From contig NW_026947484.1 in NCBI RefSeq assembly GCF_034190915.1, positions 79,369,982 to 79,433,981 on the forward strand: a DNA stretch of 64,000 bases, written 5' to 3'. The number at the start of each line of letters is the position of its first letter. Within the stretch, counting starts at the first letter, position 1. The DNA is from Cavia porcellus (lineage: Eukaryota > Chordata > Mammalia > Rodentia > Caviidae). Under the pieces are notes generated by a model. It had not been told where the DNA came from and did no database searches. It saw only the letters and a list, made by a program, of their open reading frames with translations. The position numbers were made by a program, and so were the translations under genes. This document shows, piece by piece, positions 36,515 through 48,499 of the stretch.

Positions 36515-38337
36515 TTTTTTTTAATTTTATTTAAAAGGAAAAAGAAAAAAACAAAACAGTGTAAGGGTACAAGTAATACGAACTACAAAAAACAACAACA
36601 ACAAAAAAAAAAAAACAGTAAGAAATCACCAGTTAATAGATTAACCATTATCATCTTAGAGATAGTTGCTCAAGTCACAGGATCAAAGTCATAAGGCATA
36701 CAAAGTGGACATTCAAACAGTGAGACTGCAAACAGTTGTGTTCAATGATCCAACCAAAAACATTAATATGGTCATCTATTTAACACCCCTAAACACACTT
36801 GCAGTTGTATCCTTTAGAGCCCTTTTTTTTCCCCCTTTCTTTTTTACAAAAAAATTTACACATTTTGGGTTTTATTACTCCTTAGTTCTTATTACTTTTT
36901 TTTTTTGGAAGAGAATAAAGTCAATATGACAAAACAAAGCTGTCAGTCAAAACCAAGGATAGACATAGCACAAAGTCCAAGGTTATCAACAATGGTTACC
37001 ATAATGCCTCTTGCTTCCTTAAAAAGAATTGTCTATCTCATTAGGTACTATAAAGTTGAACAAAACAGTAGAGAACAAGACCAATAAAACCTAAACCTTG
37101 TAAACATTACAGGACTTCAAAAGAAGATAATAGTCAAACCAGAATGGGAATCATAGTGAATCTTATTGCCTTCAAAGTAGTTGCCTAATACCCTCAAACA
37201 TGATACTATCATACAAAACGGAACAGAGTCTAATCAGTCAAAACAAGATAGTGGGAGTATTACAGTACTTCAAATCAATAGGAAACCAAAAAAGTATAAT
37301 ATATCCTGCTAATGTTTTTATTTTCCCCTTAATTAAAAAATCATAAAAAATAACTAAATAATTTTTTAATGAATAAGGGAGAGATTGAGATAAAAGAGGA
37401 CATAACAACATAAGAATGCAGGTCAAAGCATGACAGTTTCAGCAACCTAGTTCTTCACCACCAAATAACCCAACTATAGCATCAAACATATCAAGTCAGT
37501 GTAAAACCATTCAAGTGAATGAAAGCATTGTAGGGTATTTAGAACCAGCTAACAGAAAACGAACAATGGTTTCTATATTATCTCTTTTCCTATAACAATT
37601 TTTGTTTATACTATCACATATAATAAAATCCAGCAAGATACATCATGATAAAACCAATGGAGACAGAAGAGCCATAGTTTGGTGGGGCTTCAAAACAAGA
37701 TGATAGTATATCAGCACTAACTATTATGATGACTCATTTCTTCAAAAAAGCTGTTCATTTCATCACAGGCAATAATATCAAGCAGCCCAGAATAAAGCCA
37801 TTCCAATTAAAAAGTGAAAACTTTATAAGGCTTCAAGGCCACATAATGGGGAATCATGATTACCACATACTTTTATATATTTGAATCATTTCTTACATTA
37901 GGGAAACTATTCGGTATTCACACATGTGAGATTGATTTATTTCATTTATGAGTATGGTCTCAAGCTGTGCCCGTTTATTGATAAATAGCTCAATGTGATC
38001 CTTCTTTATAGCTGAGTAGTACTCCATTATATAGAAATACCACAGCTTTTTTATCCATTCCTCAGTTGATGGACACTTGGGTTGTTTCCAAGATCTGGCG
38101 ATTACAAATTGTGCTGCTATAAACATACGTGTCAGTTCTTCTGGAAATATGCCTAGAAGTGGAATAGCTGGAACAAATGGGACTTCCAATCCCAGCTTTT
38201 TGAGAAATCTCCAGACTGACCTCCACAAAGGTTGTATCAGTCTACACTCCCACCAACAGTGTAGGAGAGTTCCTTTTTCCCCACAGCCTCTCCAGCATTT
38301 GTTGTTGTAGGTTTTCATGATCCTGGCCAGGCTTGTT
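36515..38337 (-). mobile_element. 5'-truncated L1: ORF2 C-terminus plus long 3'UTR (copy B)
   Basis: Minus-strand L1 with a T-rich end at 36515-36535 (antisense A-tail), about 1.35 kb of 3'UTR, the ORF2 stop at 37893-37895 and ORF2 C-terminal coding up to the truncation near 38337, where a B1 abuts. The 3'UTR is shared with copy A (11842-12747) and, in part, with copy C (about 38870-39200). This identifies one L1 subfamily of this genome. Confidence 0.88.
37893..38337 (-). pseudogene. L1 ORF2 C-terminal fragment (open, truncated)
   Basis: About 148 codons of the C-terminal, cysteine-bearing part of L1 ORF2. Visible motifs are the CWWEC cysteine pair, [44 protein letters not shown] and MEYYSAIKKDHIE, ending in a stop after VSLM. 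In intact L1 this region follows the reverse transcriptase and contributes to RNA binding and target-primed reverse transcription. Here endonuclease and RT are absent, so the fragment is dead. The frame is unusually free of stops, implying a fairly recent insertion. Its apparent upstream extension to 38366 runs into the neighbouring B1 and is not L1. Confidence 0.93.
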
Positions 38338-38460
38338 TTGTTTATTTTGAGACAGAATCTTGCCATACTGTCCAGGCTAGCCTCTAAATACTAAGCGCCT
38401 ACAATCATCCTGCCTTAGCCTCCTGAATAGCTAGGACAACAGACATACTGGATATGATCC
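38338..38460 (-). mobile_element. B1-like SINE, antisense, at the L1 truncation point
   Basis: 'tttgagacagaatcttgcca', 'tactgtccaggctagcctct', 'ctgccttagcctcctgaata' and 'gctaggacaacagacatact' form an antisense 7SL SINE. It abuts the 5' end of the L1 copy. Confidence 0.85.
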
Positions 38461-38869
38461 CTACCTGAATTGGGATGGCAGCACACAACTCTATACATTT
38501 GTTAAAACTCATTAAACCTTACAGTTAAAATTGAATTATATTATAAATTAATTATACCAAATAAAAACTAAAAGTAATCAAATACGTTAAAGACATACAT
38601 TAAAGAGAATGTCTAGCAACCTGTTCACTCAAAAAACAGCCGCAATGTGTTTGCTTTGGGTAGCTAATAATTTTTAGTTTTTCAAAAAATATGGTCAGTG
38701 AAAAAGTCTCTCCTACCACTACATTTCCTATGCTTCTTTTTACTTAATTTATCTTCCCAAAAGAATTTATTGATGTAAAGGAGGATCTTCTCACAAAGGT
38801 ATGAATATTTTAAAGGAGTGATTTAGTAATGTAGAAAAACTACTAACTGAAAATAACAGATGGGCCATT
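38461..38869. other. No gene recognised
   Basis: Non-coding spacer between two L1-related blocks. Confidence 0.4.
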
Positions 38870-39200
38870 ATTTTCTTTTTTTTTAATTTTAATTTTTAAC
38901 ATAACCTGGAAAAAGATTATCTTTTTTTTTTAAAGATTAAGATAAAAGAGGACATAACAACACAGGTCAGAACAGATCAATTTAAGCAACATAGTGTTTC
39001 ACCACAAGACAATCCGACATAACAATAGCTACCATAGTGTCTCTTTGCTTGAAATATTTGAGTATACTTTCATATACTATAGTATCAAACATAACAAGAC
39101 AGTGTAAAACCATTCAAGAGAATAACGTATTACAGGATATTTAGAACCAACTAACAGAAAATGAACAATGGTTACTGTATTATCTCCTTGAGAAACTTTC
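38870..39200 (-). mobile_element. L1 3'UTR fragment (copy C)
   Basis: 'aagataaaagaggacataac', 'atcaaacataacaagacagt', 'gtaaaaccattcaagagaat', 'ggatatttagaaccaactaa' and 'gaaaatgaacaatggttac' match copy B at about 37385-37580. Relative to copy B it carries about 50 extra bases around 39025-39080, so one of the copies has an indel. T-runs at 38877-38885 and 38922-38931. Confidence 0.8.
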
Positions 39201-39714
39201 CCAAAGTACTTAGAGATCTTTATCCCTACAAATCAGAGTATCAATTGTTTGTCAGCATCTTCAATGTCCCACTTCTAACATTGCCAATTCTCATTCTAAA
39301 TTTTATGCAAATGTAATATAAACCATTTCTTATCAATATGTTATGTATAAAGTCAGTGAATATATCCTTAAGCACTACGAAAACTACAGTTCAAGTTTCT
39401 AGGAGATTATAATACATGGAGAAGGTATACAAACAGGGTACTTTCACTAATAAAGCAAGACATCCTGTAAAAGCAGTGATGAGTTTTAAGCATTGTTGTG
39501 AGAGGGGAAAAAAGCAAAAGTAGACTAGATGGAGATTACTCTAGAATTACAGAACTTTAAAAAGACAGATGATGACGTTGATACCAGTGCAAAGAACAAA
39601 ATAACACGGACATGGCAGTGTGAACACTATTTTGAGTGACAAAAAAAAAGACTGCTTAACTTGACTTGAAAGATTAGAAAGAAGAGTACAATGCTAGAAA
39701 GACAGGCTTCATTT

Positions 39715-39975
39715 ACTCAAGTAGCATTCATTGAGTACTTACATGCCAGGCATAGTAAAGAAATGAAGCTGTCTGAAAAGATATATTAGACTTGGAAATG
39801 TGGGGATTTTATTCTGTAGCACAAAAAAAGTAAGAGTTCTAAAGAGCTCTTGGCAGTTTCAAATACAGTATTTCAACTAATCTTGACAACAAATGATTTT
39901 ATAGAATGGAGAAGCAGAGGCTGAGAGAGGCACACCTGTATGATTAAGTCAAGGACCAGGATAAAACCTCATATC
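39715..39975 (-). mobile_element. MIR/L2-type repeat, antisense
   Basis: 'cattcattgagtacttacat' and 'gccaggcatagtaaagaaat' give the typical antisense 3' start. 'caactaatcttgacaacaaa' and 'gcagaggctgagagaggcac' continue the antisense core. About 70 bases between the two parts do not fit, so the element is interrupted or eroded. Confidence 0.6.
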
Positions 39976-41200
39976 CTTTTAATCCTGGCACAGTGCTCCT
40001 TTTTTGCTCTACTGTCTATACCATTCAAACTTTCACATTTTCTCTGGCAAACAATACATTATTTTTTAATTGCAAATTGTGATAAAAGCAATGCTGTATT
40101 AAAATGTACATGGGCATGTTGTATAATTGAATGTGAAAGCAAAGAATATGGGAGGAAAGAAATCTACTAGTATTCTACTACAATAATAGGAGTAGTGATA
40201 GCAGTAGGAATGAATGCAAGATCTTACATAAAAAGATTAATCCAGAAAACTCTAGATTAGTACAGCCATTGATAAAACTGAAATGTCAAACACTAGATCT
40301 ACTACTTTTGGTGAAATTACCCACTATAGTCAAACTATAACCCAAAGATAAAGCTGTTAGAATCTCTTTTGTACAAACCTTTACCTGTAAAAGCATAATT
40401 AGCCAAACTTTATCACCATCCTCGGATAGTCTAAATTACTTATAATTGTCTTTCTAGAATTAAAATCTAGATGCCACTTCTCCTTCAACCCTTGAAAGTA
40501 ACTATACGCATAAAGCCAAATAAGAATTTATGCCCACATTCTGGAAATCTCTAAAGTAGTTGGTATACTACATAACTAAATTTATTTCATTAAATGTATC
40601 AGAGTCAAAGCTTGCTTTCAGGGGATTAGGATTGTCAGAGTCAGTGACAAAAAAATGCCTTGTTTCTGGATCTCAGCGAGATCTTCAACTGAAAAAGTGT
40701 CTCCAAATTTATAAAAGGAGTTAATCTTAGCTCTTAAAGATTATGGCTCATGGTAGGATTATATTCAACTTTTTTTAACATTCTAAAGAATTCCACTCAT
40801 TTATATTTGTTTACTGGTGAAAATATTGGACTAGCTGTCCTTTGATAACTGCAAGTCAAGGCATCCAACAAATGAACTAGTCTTTCGAAATCATCAACAA
40901 AAAGTTCAGACCTAAGAAGTGACACCTGAATCCATGTACAAAGGAAAGAACAGAGATCAACTGCTGCTCTTCACAATGACCAGTAGAGGCTGCCAGTGTA
41001 CAAGAGCACTTAGGGCTTCCCTTCCCACTCCCATAGACACAGAGTTGCCACCAAAGTAAGAAGCACTTCCATGACACTATATGAAGTCCAGCATTCTGGA
41101 CTCATTGTAGAATATTATTCAACAGCTATCACCAAGTGTCTTTCAAATGTAGTGTCTGGGCTTGTGTCATAGGAACCAAAAAAGGGAGACTATTTTGAGT
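39976..41200. other. No gene recognised
   Basis: Non-coding. A 66-codon minus-strand frame near 40877-41077 has no visible domain. Confidence 0.4.
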
Positions 41201-41324
41201 ATTTTTGAAGGATAATTACATTTTGTGGGTGTGATACACAGATACCACCAAACCTAAGTGATAACTTTTCAAAAATTGTATGGCAAGGTTTACAGACATA
41301 AAAATATGTATTTAAAAATGAATT

Positions 41325-41400
41325 AGGATGTGTTATGTATGTGTACCAGCTTCCCACAGAAATCATTACATGCTACCAACATAAAAATAATAAAATAAAA
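41325..41400 (+). mobile_element. L1-like 3' terminus (related to 54.6 kb)
   Basis: 'gatgtgttatgtatgtgtac' followed by an 'aaatcattacatgct' segment and an AATAAAATAAAAA tail parallels 54625-54715. This fits two copies of one L1-type 3' end. Upstream extent unknown. Confidence 0.5.
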
Positions 41401-43179
41401 AGCTCAATTTAAAGTCTCAAAATCTTTGCTTTAAATGATTAAGATTTGGCTTCTTTATATCCAGTGAATCAGTTATATTTGAAATAAATTTTAAGTTACT
41501 TAAATCTCTAATTTGGAAGCATCAATCATAAATGCTAATACATTTAAAAGGGATTTCCCTCATATTTAACAGTTATGTGAGACCCTGTCCATCTGGGCCC
41601 CTCACCAGAACTAAGAACACAAAGACACTGAAACAATCTTTTTCCAAAATTCATTGTAGAAATCTGCGCTACAATTTTAAGAATTATGTGTCTGGTCCTT
41701 TTTGAGCTCCACAACATTGCTATTTTTTGTGGAGAGAAACTTTGCTGTCAATCACTGATCCCTTTTGCCATACAAATATGTGCTGCAGCTTTCACTTGTC
41801 ACTCCTATTATATGTAATGTAGGCAGCTTAGCACTAAATCAATTTAAGGAAATGCAGAAGTTAAATACATACATTTATTATTATGATGACAGAAAAGGCA
41901 ATGAAATGTCTTGCAGCTCCATTTGCTTTCTTTGTTAAGGAAGAAAAAGTTAATTATATGTAGCTGTCAACCATGAAGACCTAGATCTGCTTAAGTCAAC
42001 ACTAGCCTTGGACAACTAAAAACATTTCTCTTGTCATTGTCTGATTGTTTTCTTTTAAAAAAACATAATTTCATTATAAAATATTAAATATTCTGAATAG
42101 CAACGTTAAAACAAATTGAAAAATGTAAAATTGCATATTTGTTTTCCTTTTCACCAACAACTCAATGAGTATTTCAAACAACTGCATGCCTACCCATTTT
42201 CTAATTAGTATAGCCAAATTTAGACAGGTAAAAAGCTTTGCCATGTAAACTTCAATAAATATTCAAATGAAAACCCAGGCTATAGGTTATAATGAAAATA
42301 TGATACAGATAATTTTATTATCTGGAATTCTGTTCATTTATTTACAAAAAAAGAGAGACAGATCCAAAGTTGAAATGTGGTAGAAAACTCCCACTAAACC
42401 AGGAATTTCTATTTTCATTGGTTATTCTCTTAACTACCAATCTTTCATTTTCCAGTGAGGTCCCATTAGAATTTAACTGAATAAAGATTGGCTTTGAGTT
42501 TTCTTTCTACAAAATTAAGGATCAACATACATGAATTTCTAAGATATCAAGTAAGGTGGAAAAGAAAGAAAAACAAACTCAACATATAAGCTGTAGAATT
42601 TTTCAGCAGGTCTTTTGAAAGGTATAGAAAGGTCATTATTGTTGATTAAATATTCTTTGCAACTTTTCTCAGTTTTCATTGATCAAACACTATTTTGTTG
42701 TTACTTTCTTCCAAAGAGCTCCCCTTTTTCTTTTTTAATTCGTCTTGATACTATTTTATAACTTCACTAAAATAATACCCTTTTCACCTTTCTAATGAAA
42801 TTTTAACCTCAAATATAAGGAAACCAACACAGGTTAAGTTCAAATTCGCAAAATCAGTAAGAAAAACTGACATGTAAGAAAATTAGATTTAAAGATAGTT
42901 CCATGTTAAGTCATCAAACCAAATTTAAAAGGAAGCTTTCACAAACTATACATGAATTAAAAGCCTAAGATTCTGATCTTCCCAAAGCTCCCTCTTCAAT
43001 TCTTGAATTTTCCCAGTCTCAAATTTGTTAGAGACAAGGGAGAAAAGCCAAAGAACACTTAGTACAAATAACATAAAAATCAAACATATTTCAGATCCAA
43101 GAACATATGAAAATAGAAAGCCAGTGTGATAGGTAGGTTAAAAAGGACACAGTTAAATGATCACAGCGCTTCAAACACT
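41401..43179. other. No gene recognised; longest repeat-poor stretch
   Basis: About 1.8 kb without any recognised SINE, LINE or LTR and without a credible ORF. Confidence 0.4.
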
Positions 43180-43285
43180 AAGGAAATTTCCCACTGTCAC
43201 AAACTAGAACTGGACAAGAGTAGGGCTGCAATGTGACCTCTGCTAACAAAGCCCAGGTTCTTTTCACAGCCTGATACCACCTCCA
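43180..43285 (-). mobile_element. MIR SINE, antisense, eroded
   Basis: 'cccactgtcacaaactagaa', 'agggctgcaatgtgacctct' and 'aaagcccaggttcttttcac' resemble the antisense MIR core and its tRNA-related side (…ggtcacacagctag … cccaggtctg…). Confidence 0.5.
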
Positions 43286-43829
43286 GAGCTCTCCCTAACA
43301 CAGCTTTACAGGTTCAATAATCTGCATCTACCCAAATCACAAGACCATTGCCATCCTTCAGGACTGATGATGCTGGTAGCAGTGTCATCTTCTACAACCA
43401 AAATCTAATTGGGAGGCAGTCTTTGTCTCAAAATGACAGAGAGAACGTACATACGCTCAGGGACTTTTCTGGCTCTACTTTTCTAGATTTCTGTGGCCTT
43501 CTCACCTAAGACCTTTGGGAACAGATAAGAAGCTTCTAGCTATTTCTTTTCTTTCTGAAATCTTTTCAAGATGTTATAATTCCTACTGTATTACCACTGT
43601 ATAAAAACTTTAAATAATAGCTACATGAATGTAATTCTCATCATTGTGTCGGATATATAATCATCTTGCACAGGCAGAGTACTTAAGTCTTCAAAAGACT
43701 ACAGTGACTAGCTGAATTGCCAAGTACTAAAGAGCACGGCAATTCCAAATGCAGGTCTGTCCTACTCATAACTCAGGACAATTCTCATTATTTATTAGAC
43801 CCCATCACAGTAACGGCAACCATTTGTAC

Positions 43830-44040
43830 ACAACTATAGCTTTGTCACATTACCCCTCATTTGGTCTTCAGAATAACCTTGCAATAAAACAGGGCAATTA
43901 TTCTGGTCTCAGAAAATTGGTTTTCAAATCAAGACACGAAGAGTTTACCGCTCTTGCTTGAGGATCTTTGAAGAATGAGGGCAAAACCACGTCTCAAAAA
44001 CAGACCTGCAAATCCCAAGTTCAGTGCTTCTTTGGAATAC
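43830..44040 (-). mobile_element. MIR SINE, antisense
   Basis: 'cttcagaataaccttgcaat', 'aaacagggcaattattctgg', 'cagacctgcaaatcccaagt' and 'tcagtgcttctttggaatac' are in antisense MIR order (…cctcacaacaaccctgtgag … ccagtgctctttcca…). Confidence 0.62.
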
Positions 44041-44795
44041 TGTAATTTTAGGTCAATCACAAGTTTGGCTTTACCATACCTTCAAAATATTTATTCCTAT
44101 TCTGTGTCAACTGGTCTGTTTGAAACTTATTATGAGTAACTGAGTTTGTGGAAGCAGTGTACTTATGATTATGTCACATAATAATTTGTGTTTCTAATTC
44201 AGAATTATTTTCTAAATATATTTGTGTAACACTGTCATAAAAATTCCCACAAAGATCCTGAATGCTCAAGTATAATACTGCTAATTATTAAAATATTTTC
44301 TTCAAGCCCCCAAAAAGATGACTAATATCTAAATTTGTTACATTATAAATCAGTCCTCCCTTTGTTTACATCCATTTAACAAGACAGACAATACTACTGC
44401 CATTCTGTCTTCCATTCCTACCAAATTTACCACCATCACTACAGAGCAGAATGATCTAATAAACCAGCTTCTTGCCCTTTCATTAGGCCCTAATCTAAAT
44501 TACAGTATGAAGACATAAGGCTTGGTACTCAAGAGCACAAGATAAAGGGCATTGGCTAACCATGTGGTCTAATGAGGTCCTGCGACACAGAAGGGTCTTT
44601 TTGGACTTTATCAGTTGTAGAGCAGGCAATTTATTTTGAGCCAGAAAAATAAAATATAATCTTAGGCCATCTGGTTCTGTAGCACTCCATATTTGTTTAG
44701 AAAGGTCACTGTTGTCAAGTTACTGAGTGTTATCTCTGGAACTGACAGAAAGAGAAGTATTTGAAAGCAGGCTAAGAATACTAAGGCACTGGATA
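44041..44795. other. No gene recognised
   Basis: A faint L2-like stretch may lie at 44360-44510 ('gagcagaatgatctaataaa'). Otherwise nothing recognised. Confidence 0.35.
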
Positions 44796-44799
44796 CTAA

Positions 44800-44990
44800 G
44801 TGTAAAGTAGTACTTAAAAGCAAAAGCTTGGTGTTCACTAGTAAACAGACCACAGTTCAAATCCCAGTTCCACACATATTAAATGACCTCAGGCATGTCA
44901 CCAGCTTTCTCACTTCATTTTCCCATCCATAAATATCTATATAACAATACTCTATTGGGCTACTATAATAATACATAAATATCACTAGCT
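44800..44990 (+). mobile_element. MIR SINE
   Basis: 'cagttcaaatcccagttcca', 'aatgacctcaggcatgtcac' and 'ttcattttcccatccataaa' follow the MIR order from the tRNA-derived B-box region through the core. Confidence 0.75.
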
Positions 44991-46383
44991 CACAGTCACT
45001 ATTCAATTTTATTTAGTAATTATTCTTATTGTAACTTTTATTCTAATCTTTCTTTTATAAATACTTCACACAGCAAAGTAGAATTTTAAATATAAAACTG
45101 GAATTTATCCTATGCATACCAAATATGACTTTATAGCCTAATCCTTAGAAAAATACTTCTATTTTAAGCAATTAATCAACATACACTACTTTTTAAATCA
45201 AAATTTGGTACCTATATTTTACTATTATTAGTGAGTTGCAAAGTATGAATACTAGACAAAATCAAATTGATACTTGGAACAACTTTAGTAGGATCAGAGT
45301 TGCTGTTTTACTAAATAATTGTTAAACTACCTTATTATGTAATATTTATTTTCCTCAAATTATGTAGTTTCTATTAATGTTGCACAGCAGTTACTATGAC
45401 CCAGTTAACCCAGTAACAAGAATCAGAGTTGAGTTAGGTTATTCATGATCTTTCCTTTTGTGAATATAGTAGTTAAAAATAAATAACAAATCAAGACGCA
45501 GCACCTTCAAAACTCCATCCAGTAAGTCAAGAAAGAGTGATGGTTTCAATGTAATAAGTCAGAGTCCATATCAACTGATGTATCTAACCCCAGAGGAAAC
45601 TAAAGGGTGGACAAATACTTCACCTACATTTTACAAGGAATCATCCTCACATGCAAGTAACTGGTTTCCCTAAAATCAGATTAGATTTGGAAACTGGAGT
45701 AAAAGACCAAGCTTGGACTAGGATAAAAGGTTTTTCATGGTTTTCTACTTCAAGCTATTTGCTACTATACAGTCTTGTTTGATATCATAAATTTTTATGT
45801 GAACTGCAGGATCTCTTAATTTCTCCACAATACTGACTGAAAATCTGTAAGAATTACTAGCAACGAATTTCAAACTCCAGAATCCAACCAAGAAAACTAA
45901 GAATAGCACACATTTTGAACTAAAAGTTATAAAAGTATATCAGAGAAATTTATAAACCTACTTATACAAAAAAAGGGATAGGGAAGTTCTCTTGTTCAAC
46001 CTTCAATTACCCAATTTGCTGTAGGAACCCACATTCACCATTTTCTCTCCAGCTACACAGACAAATGTCCACAGCATGCAGGTAACTCACAAGCGTGTAG
46101 TATTCTCTTTAGTATGCCCCTCACACTTCTAAATGCTGACTTCTATGTTCACCCAGAACAGTAGTATTTGCTCCAAAACCACACTAGAATAATTTTGCTA
46201 TTGTAATTAACTAATTTAATTAAATGTAGTACTCAATAAATCATAAAGCAAATGTTGTGGCCTTAAAAAAAACTAAGTGAAAAGCTCTGAAAAGACTTGG
46301 TACAGCAAGTCCTTCAAAACACTACTAAAACAGGCAAGATAAAGATATATTTTAAATATATTTTTAAAATCCTAAAATACAGA
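44991..46383. other. No gene recognised
   Basis: AT-rich non-coding sequence. Confidence 0.4.
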
Positions 46384-46546
46384 TTAGTGTTTCTCAACTT
46401 CAGCACGGAAGCATTGTGAAAACACAAAATGGCAAGTGAGCTCCACTTGCTACCATAACTTAGGCCTGGAGTGAAACCAAAAAGCTCTCAACCAAAGAAA
46501 TTCCCATGTGATTTTCCCCAAACCAGTTTTTGAGAACCGCTGCTTA
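46384..46546. mobile_element. MER5-like (hAT-Charlie) MITE
   Basis: The short element begins TTAGTGTTTCTCAACTT and ends TTTTTGAGAACCGCTGCTTA. These are imperfect terminal inverted repeats of the type AGTGGTTCTCAA, typical of MER5/Charlie MITEs. The interior is decayed and no 8-bp TSD could be confirmed. Confidence 0.68.
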
Positions 46547-46734
46547 GGGACTGTCTAAAATTTTACATTAAAGTAGATATGATTGATTATGGAAACCAGC
46601 TTATTTAAGGCTTGGAGTTCCAATCAGCAATCTTATCATACTATAACGTTTCTCGTTTCTGAGACTGCCCTCATACACAAATTCATAATATCGACAAAAC
46701 CTTTAAAAGTTAAAAAATTAAGTATCAACTCCTC

Positions 46735-46835
46735 CAATTCATACATGAAATTTCTGACTCAGAGAGGATCTAAAGGTAAGTCAGCTAACAAGTACCACAG
46801 TCATGACTTGAATACAGATCTGTCTCCAAACACAC
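46735..46835 (-). mobile_element. MIR SINE, antisense
   Basis: 'tttctgactcagagaggatc', 'cagtcatgacttgaatacag' and 'atctgtctccaaacacac' match the antisense MIR core. A 98-codon reading frame crosses it but is not a gene. Confidence 0.62.
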
Positions 46836-47636
46836 TGTTTTGCTTTTTTTCCCAACCATATTGGTTTCAACAGCAGTGAAGTATAATTTTTGGAAATCAA
46901 AGACAAGCTATAAACAATAAAATACTGAAGTTCTCAACCAATCTAAATGTCAACTTAGCTGTAGGAAGTAGGTAATTATAAGAATTATATACGTCATCCT
47001 GAGCAAAATAATAAGCATCATCTATAATCTGAACTCATTCCTAAGTGGCAACAGAATTACCAAATATAATCAATGGAAGTCAGATAGTCTAACAATACTT
47101 AAACAATGTTTTTGGATATGCAACCATATTTCAGAGTAAAAAACTCATGTAGAATAGATGATAGGTACGAAACAGATGCAAAAGGACTAAGTAAAATGGT
47201 GACAACCATGTTCAGAAAGAATGTAAGTGGCTCCCTCAGATACGTTGAAAAGATACCATTCAAAGATGATATTTAGACTTGTTGAAAACAGGAGCAGAGA
47301 AGGCAGTCCAGAAATAACAAACCATTACTAGGATGACACCATTATATCAATTTATCATTTCAGAAACTAGAAGCAACAACATGCAGGATCTTATAAATTT
47401 TTGAAGTAAAACAAAACTAGGGCTAATAAGCTATGAAGGAATGCGAATGTTCAGTTTATACATTTATTTTAACATGATTTGAACACCAGCCCCACTCTTC
47501 TAGTGCTTGAGATCAGAGAACAGTGTAAAGATTTGCTTAGAAAAAAAAAAGGAGTAAACCCCTTAAAATATTTCTCAGGAAATAAATATTAATATGTTAA
47601 CATTAGAATAATAATTTATGAATAGCAATTAGAATA
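46836..47636. other. No gene recognised
   Basis: Non-coding, no named repeat. Confidence 0.4.
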
Positions 47637-47637
47637 T

Positions 47638-47954
47638 ATATTAGTTACTTTTCTCTCATGGCTGCGATAAAATATCCAATGCCCAAAATTAAAGAGGGAA
47701 AGGTTTTGGACAGTTTGTGGTGGTTTCAGTCCATAATCTGCTTCCCCAAGACAAGGTAACTCATAGCAGAGGTCAACAGTTCATGTCAGCAGACAAGACT
47801 TTTTTTCTGTCCCTTATATTGTAATTAGACTGGTATGTGTAGCACTCACACCCATAATCCCAGCATTGGACCATGAATCAATCACAAACTCTAGAAGACC
47901 ATCTTCATGACTGTATGAGGCTTTGGGTAGGACATCCGGACACAAACCATAACA
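47638..47954 (-). mobile_element. MaLR-type LTR, antisense, with a B1 scrap inside
   Basis: Read on the minus strand it begins TGTTATGGTTTGTGTCCGGA and ends near AAAGTAACTAATA. This parallels the LTR at 61397-61739 (TGTTATGGTTTATGTC … AAAGTAACTAACACA), so the two are the same LTR family. About 38 bases at 47829-47868 ('cactcacacccataatccca') look like a 7SL-SINE fragment inserted within it. Confidence 0.75.
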
Positions 47955-47982
47955 GAATGGCTACTATCAAAAACATCAAAAG

Positions 47983-48066
47983 GGGGCCAGGTATATAGCT
48001 CAATGGCATAGTACCTGCTTGGCAAGCACAAAGTCCTAAATTCAATTTCTGGTTAAAAAAAAAAAC
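47983..48066 (+). mobile_element. ID SINE
   Basis: 'ggccaggtatatagctcaat', 'ggcatagtacctgcttggca', 'agcacaaagtcctaaattca' and 'atttctggtt', followed by an A-run. Candidate short duplications AAACATCAAAA and AAACACCAAAA flank it. Moderately diverged. Confidence 0.85.
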
Positions 48067-48085
48067 ACCAAAAAATGTAGGTAAG

Positions 48086-48234
48086 AAGCTAGGTGTGGTG
48101 GTGCACATATGTAACCCCAGCACTCAGAAAGCTGAGGCAGGAAGCAAATCTGAGACCAGCCTGGGCTACAAAATGAGCTTAAGGCCAGCCTGAAGTGCAT
48201 AGGGAGACCCTATCTCAAAAAGACCAAAAAAAAA
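48086..48234 (+). mobile_element. B1 SINE with internal duplication and TSD
   Basis: 'ggtgtggtggtgcacatatg', 'cagcactcagaaagctgagg', 'gagaccagcctgggctacaa', then the duplicated 'aggccagcctgaagtgcata' and 'ctatctcaaaaagacc' with an A-tail. The direct repeat GTAGGTAAG flanks it at 48077-48085 and 48235-48243. It lies 20 bp after the ID. Confidence 0.94.
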
Positions 48235-48499
48235 GTAGGTAAGGATACGGAAAAACGGGAACTGTTGTATATGATGGATGGGATAAAAATTATGCAGCCA
48301 TTGTGCATTTTTATACCAATACTTAAAAATCTATAAATACCTGATTGTATCACAAAATGAAACCCTCAATATGCTTGGTAGGTAATATTTCTCCTCAAAT
48401 ACTGCATGACTATATTAACAACATGGAAATTATTCACTATTACCTCTGTTTTACGATATACTTAAGCTTTATAACATCTTCCATTACAATTTCCATTTG

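Noticed and set aside
38077..38310. Plus-strand 77-residue ORF
   Set aside because: It is the complement of the L1 ORF2 C-terminal coding region.
46583..46879. A 98-residue protein
   Set aside because: The frame overlaps an antisense MIR, has no domain, and its composition matches random AT-rich translation.
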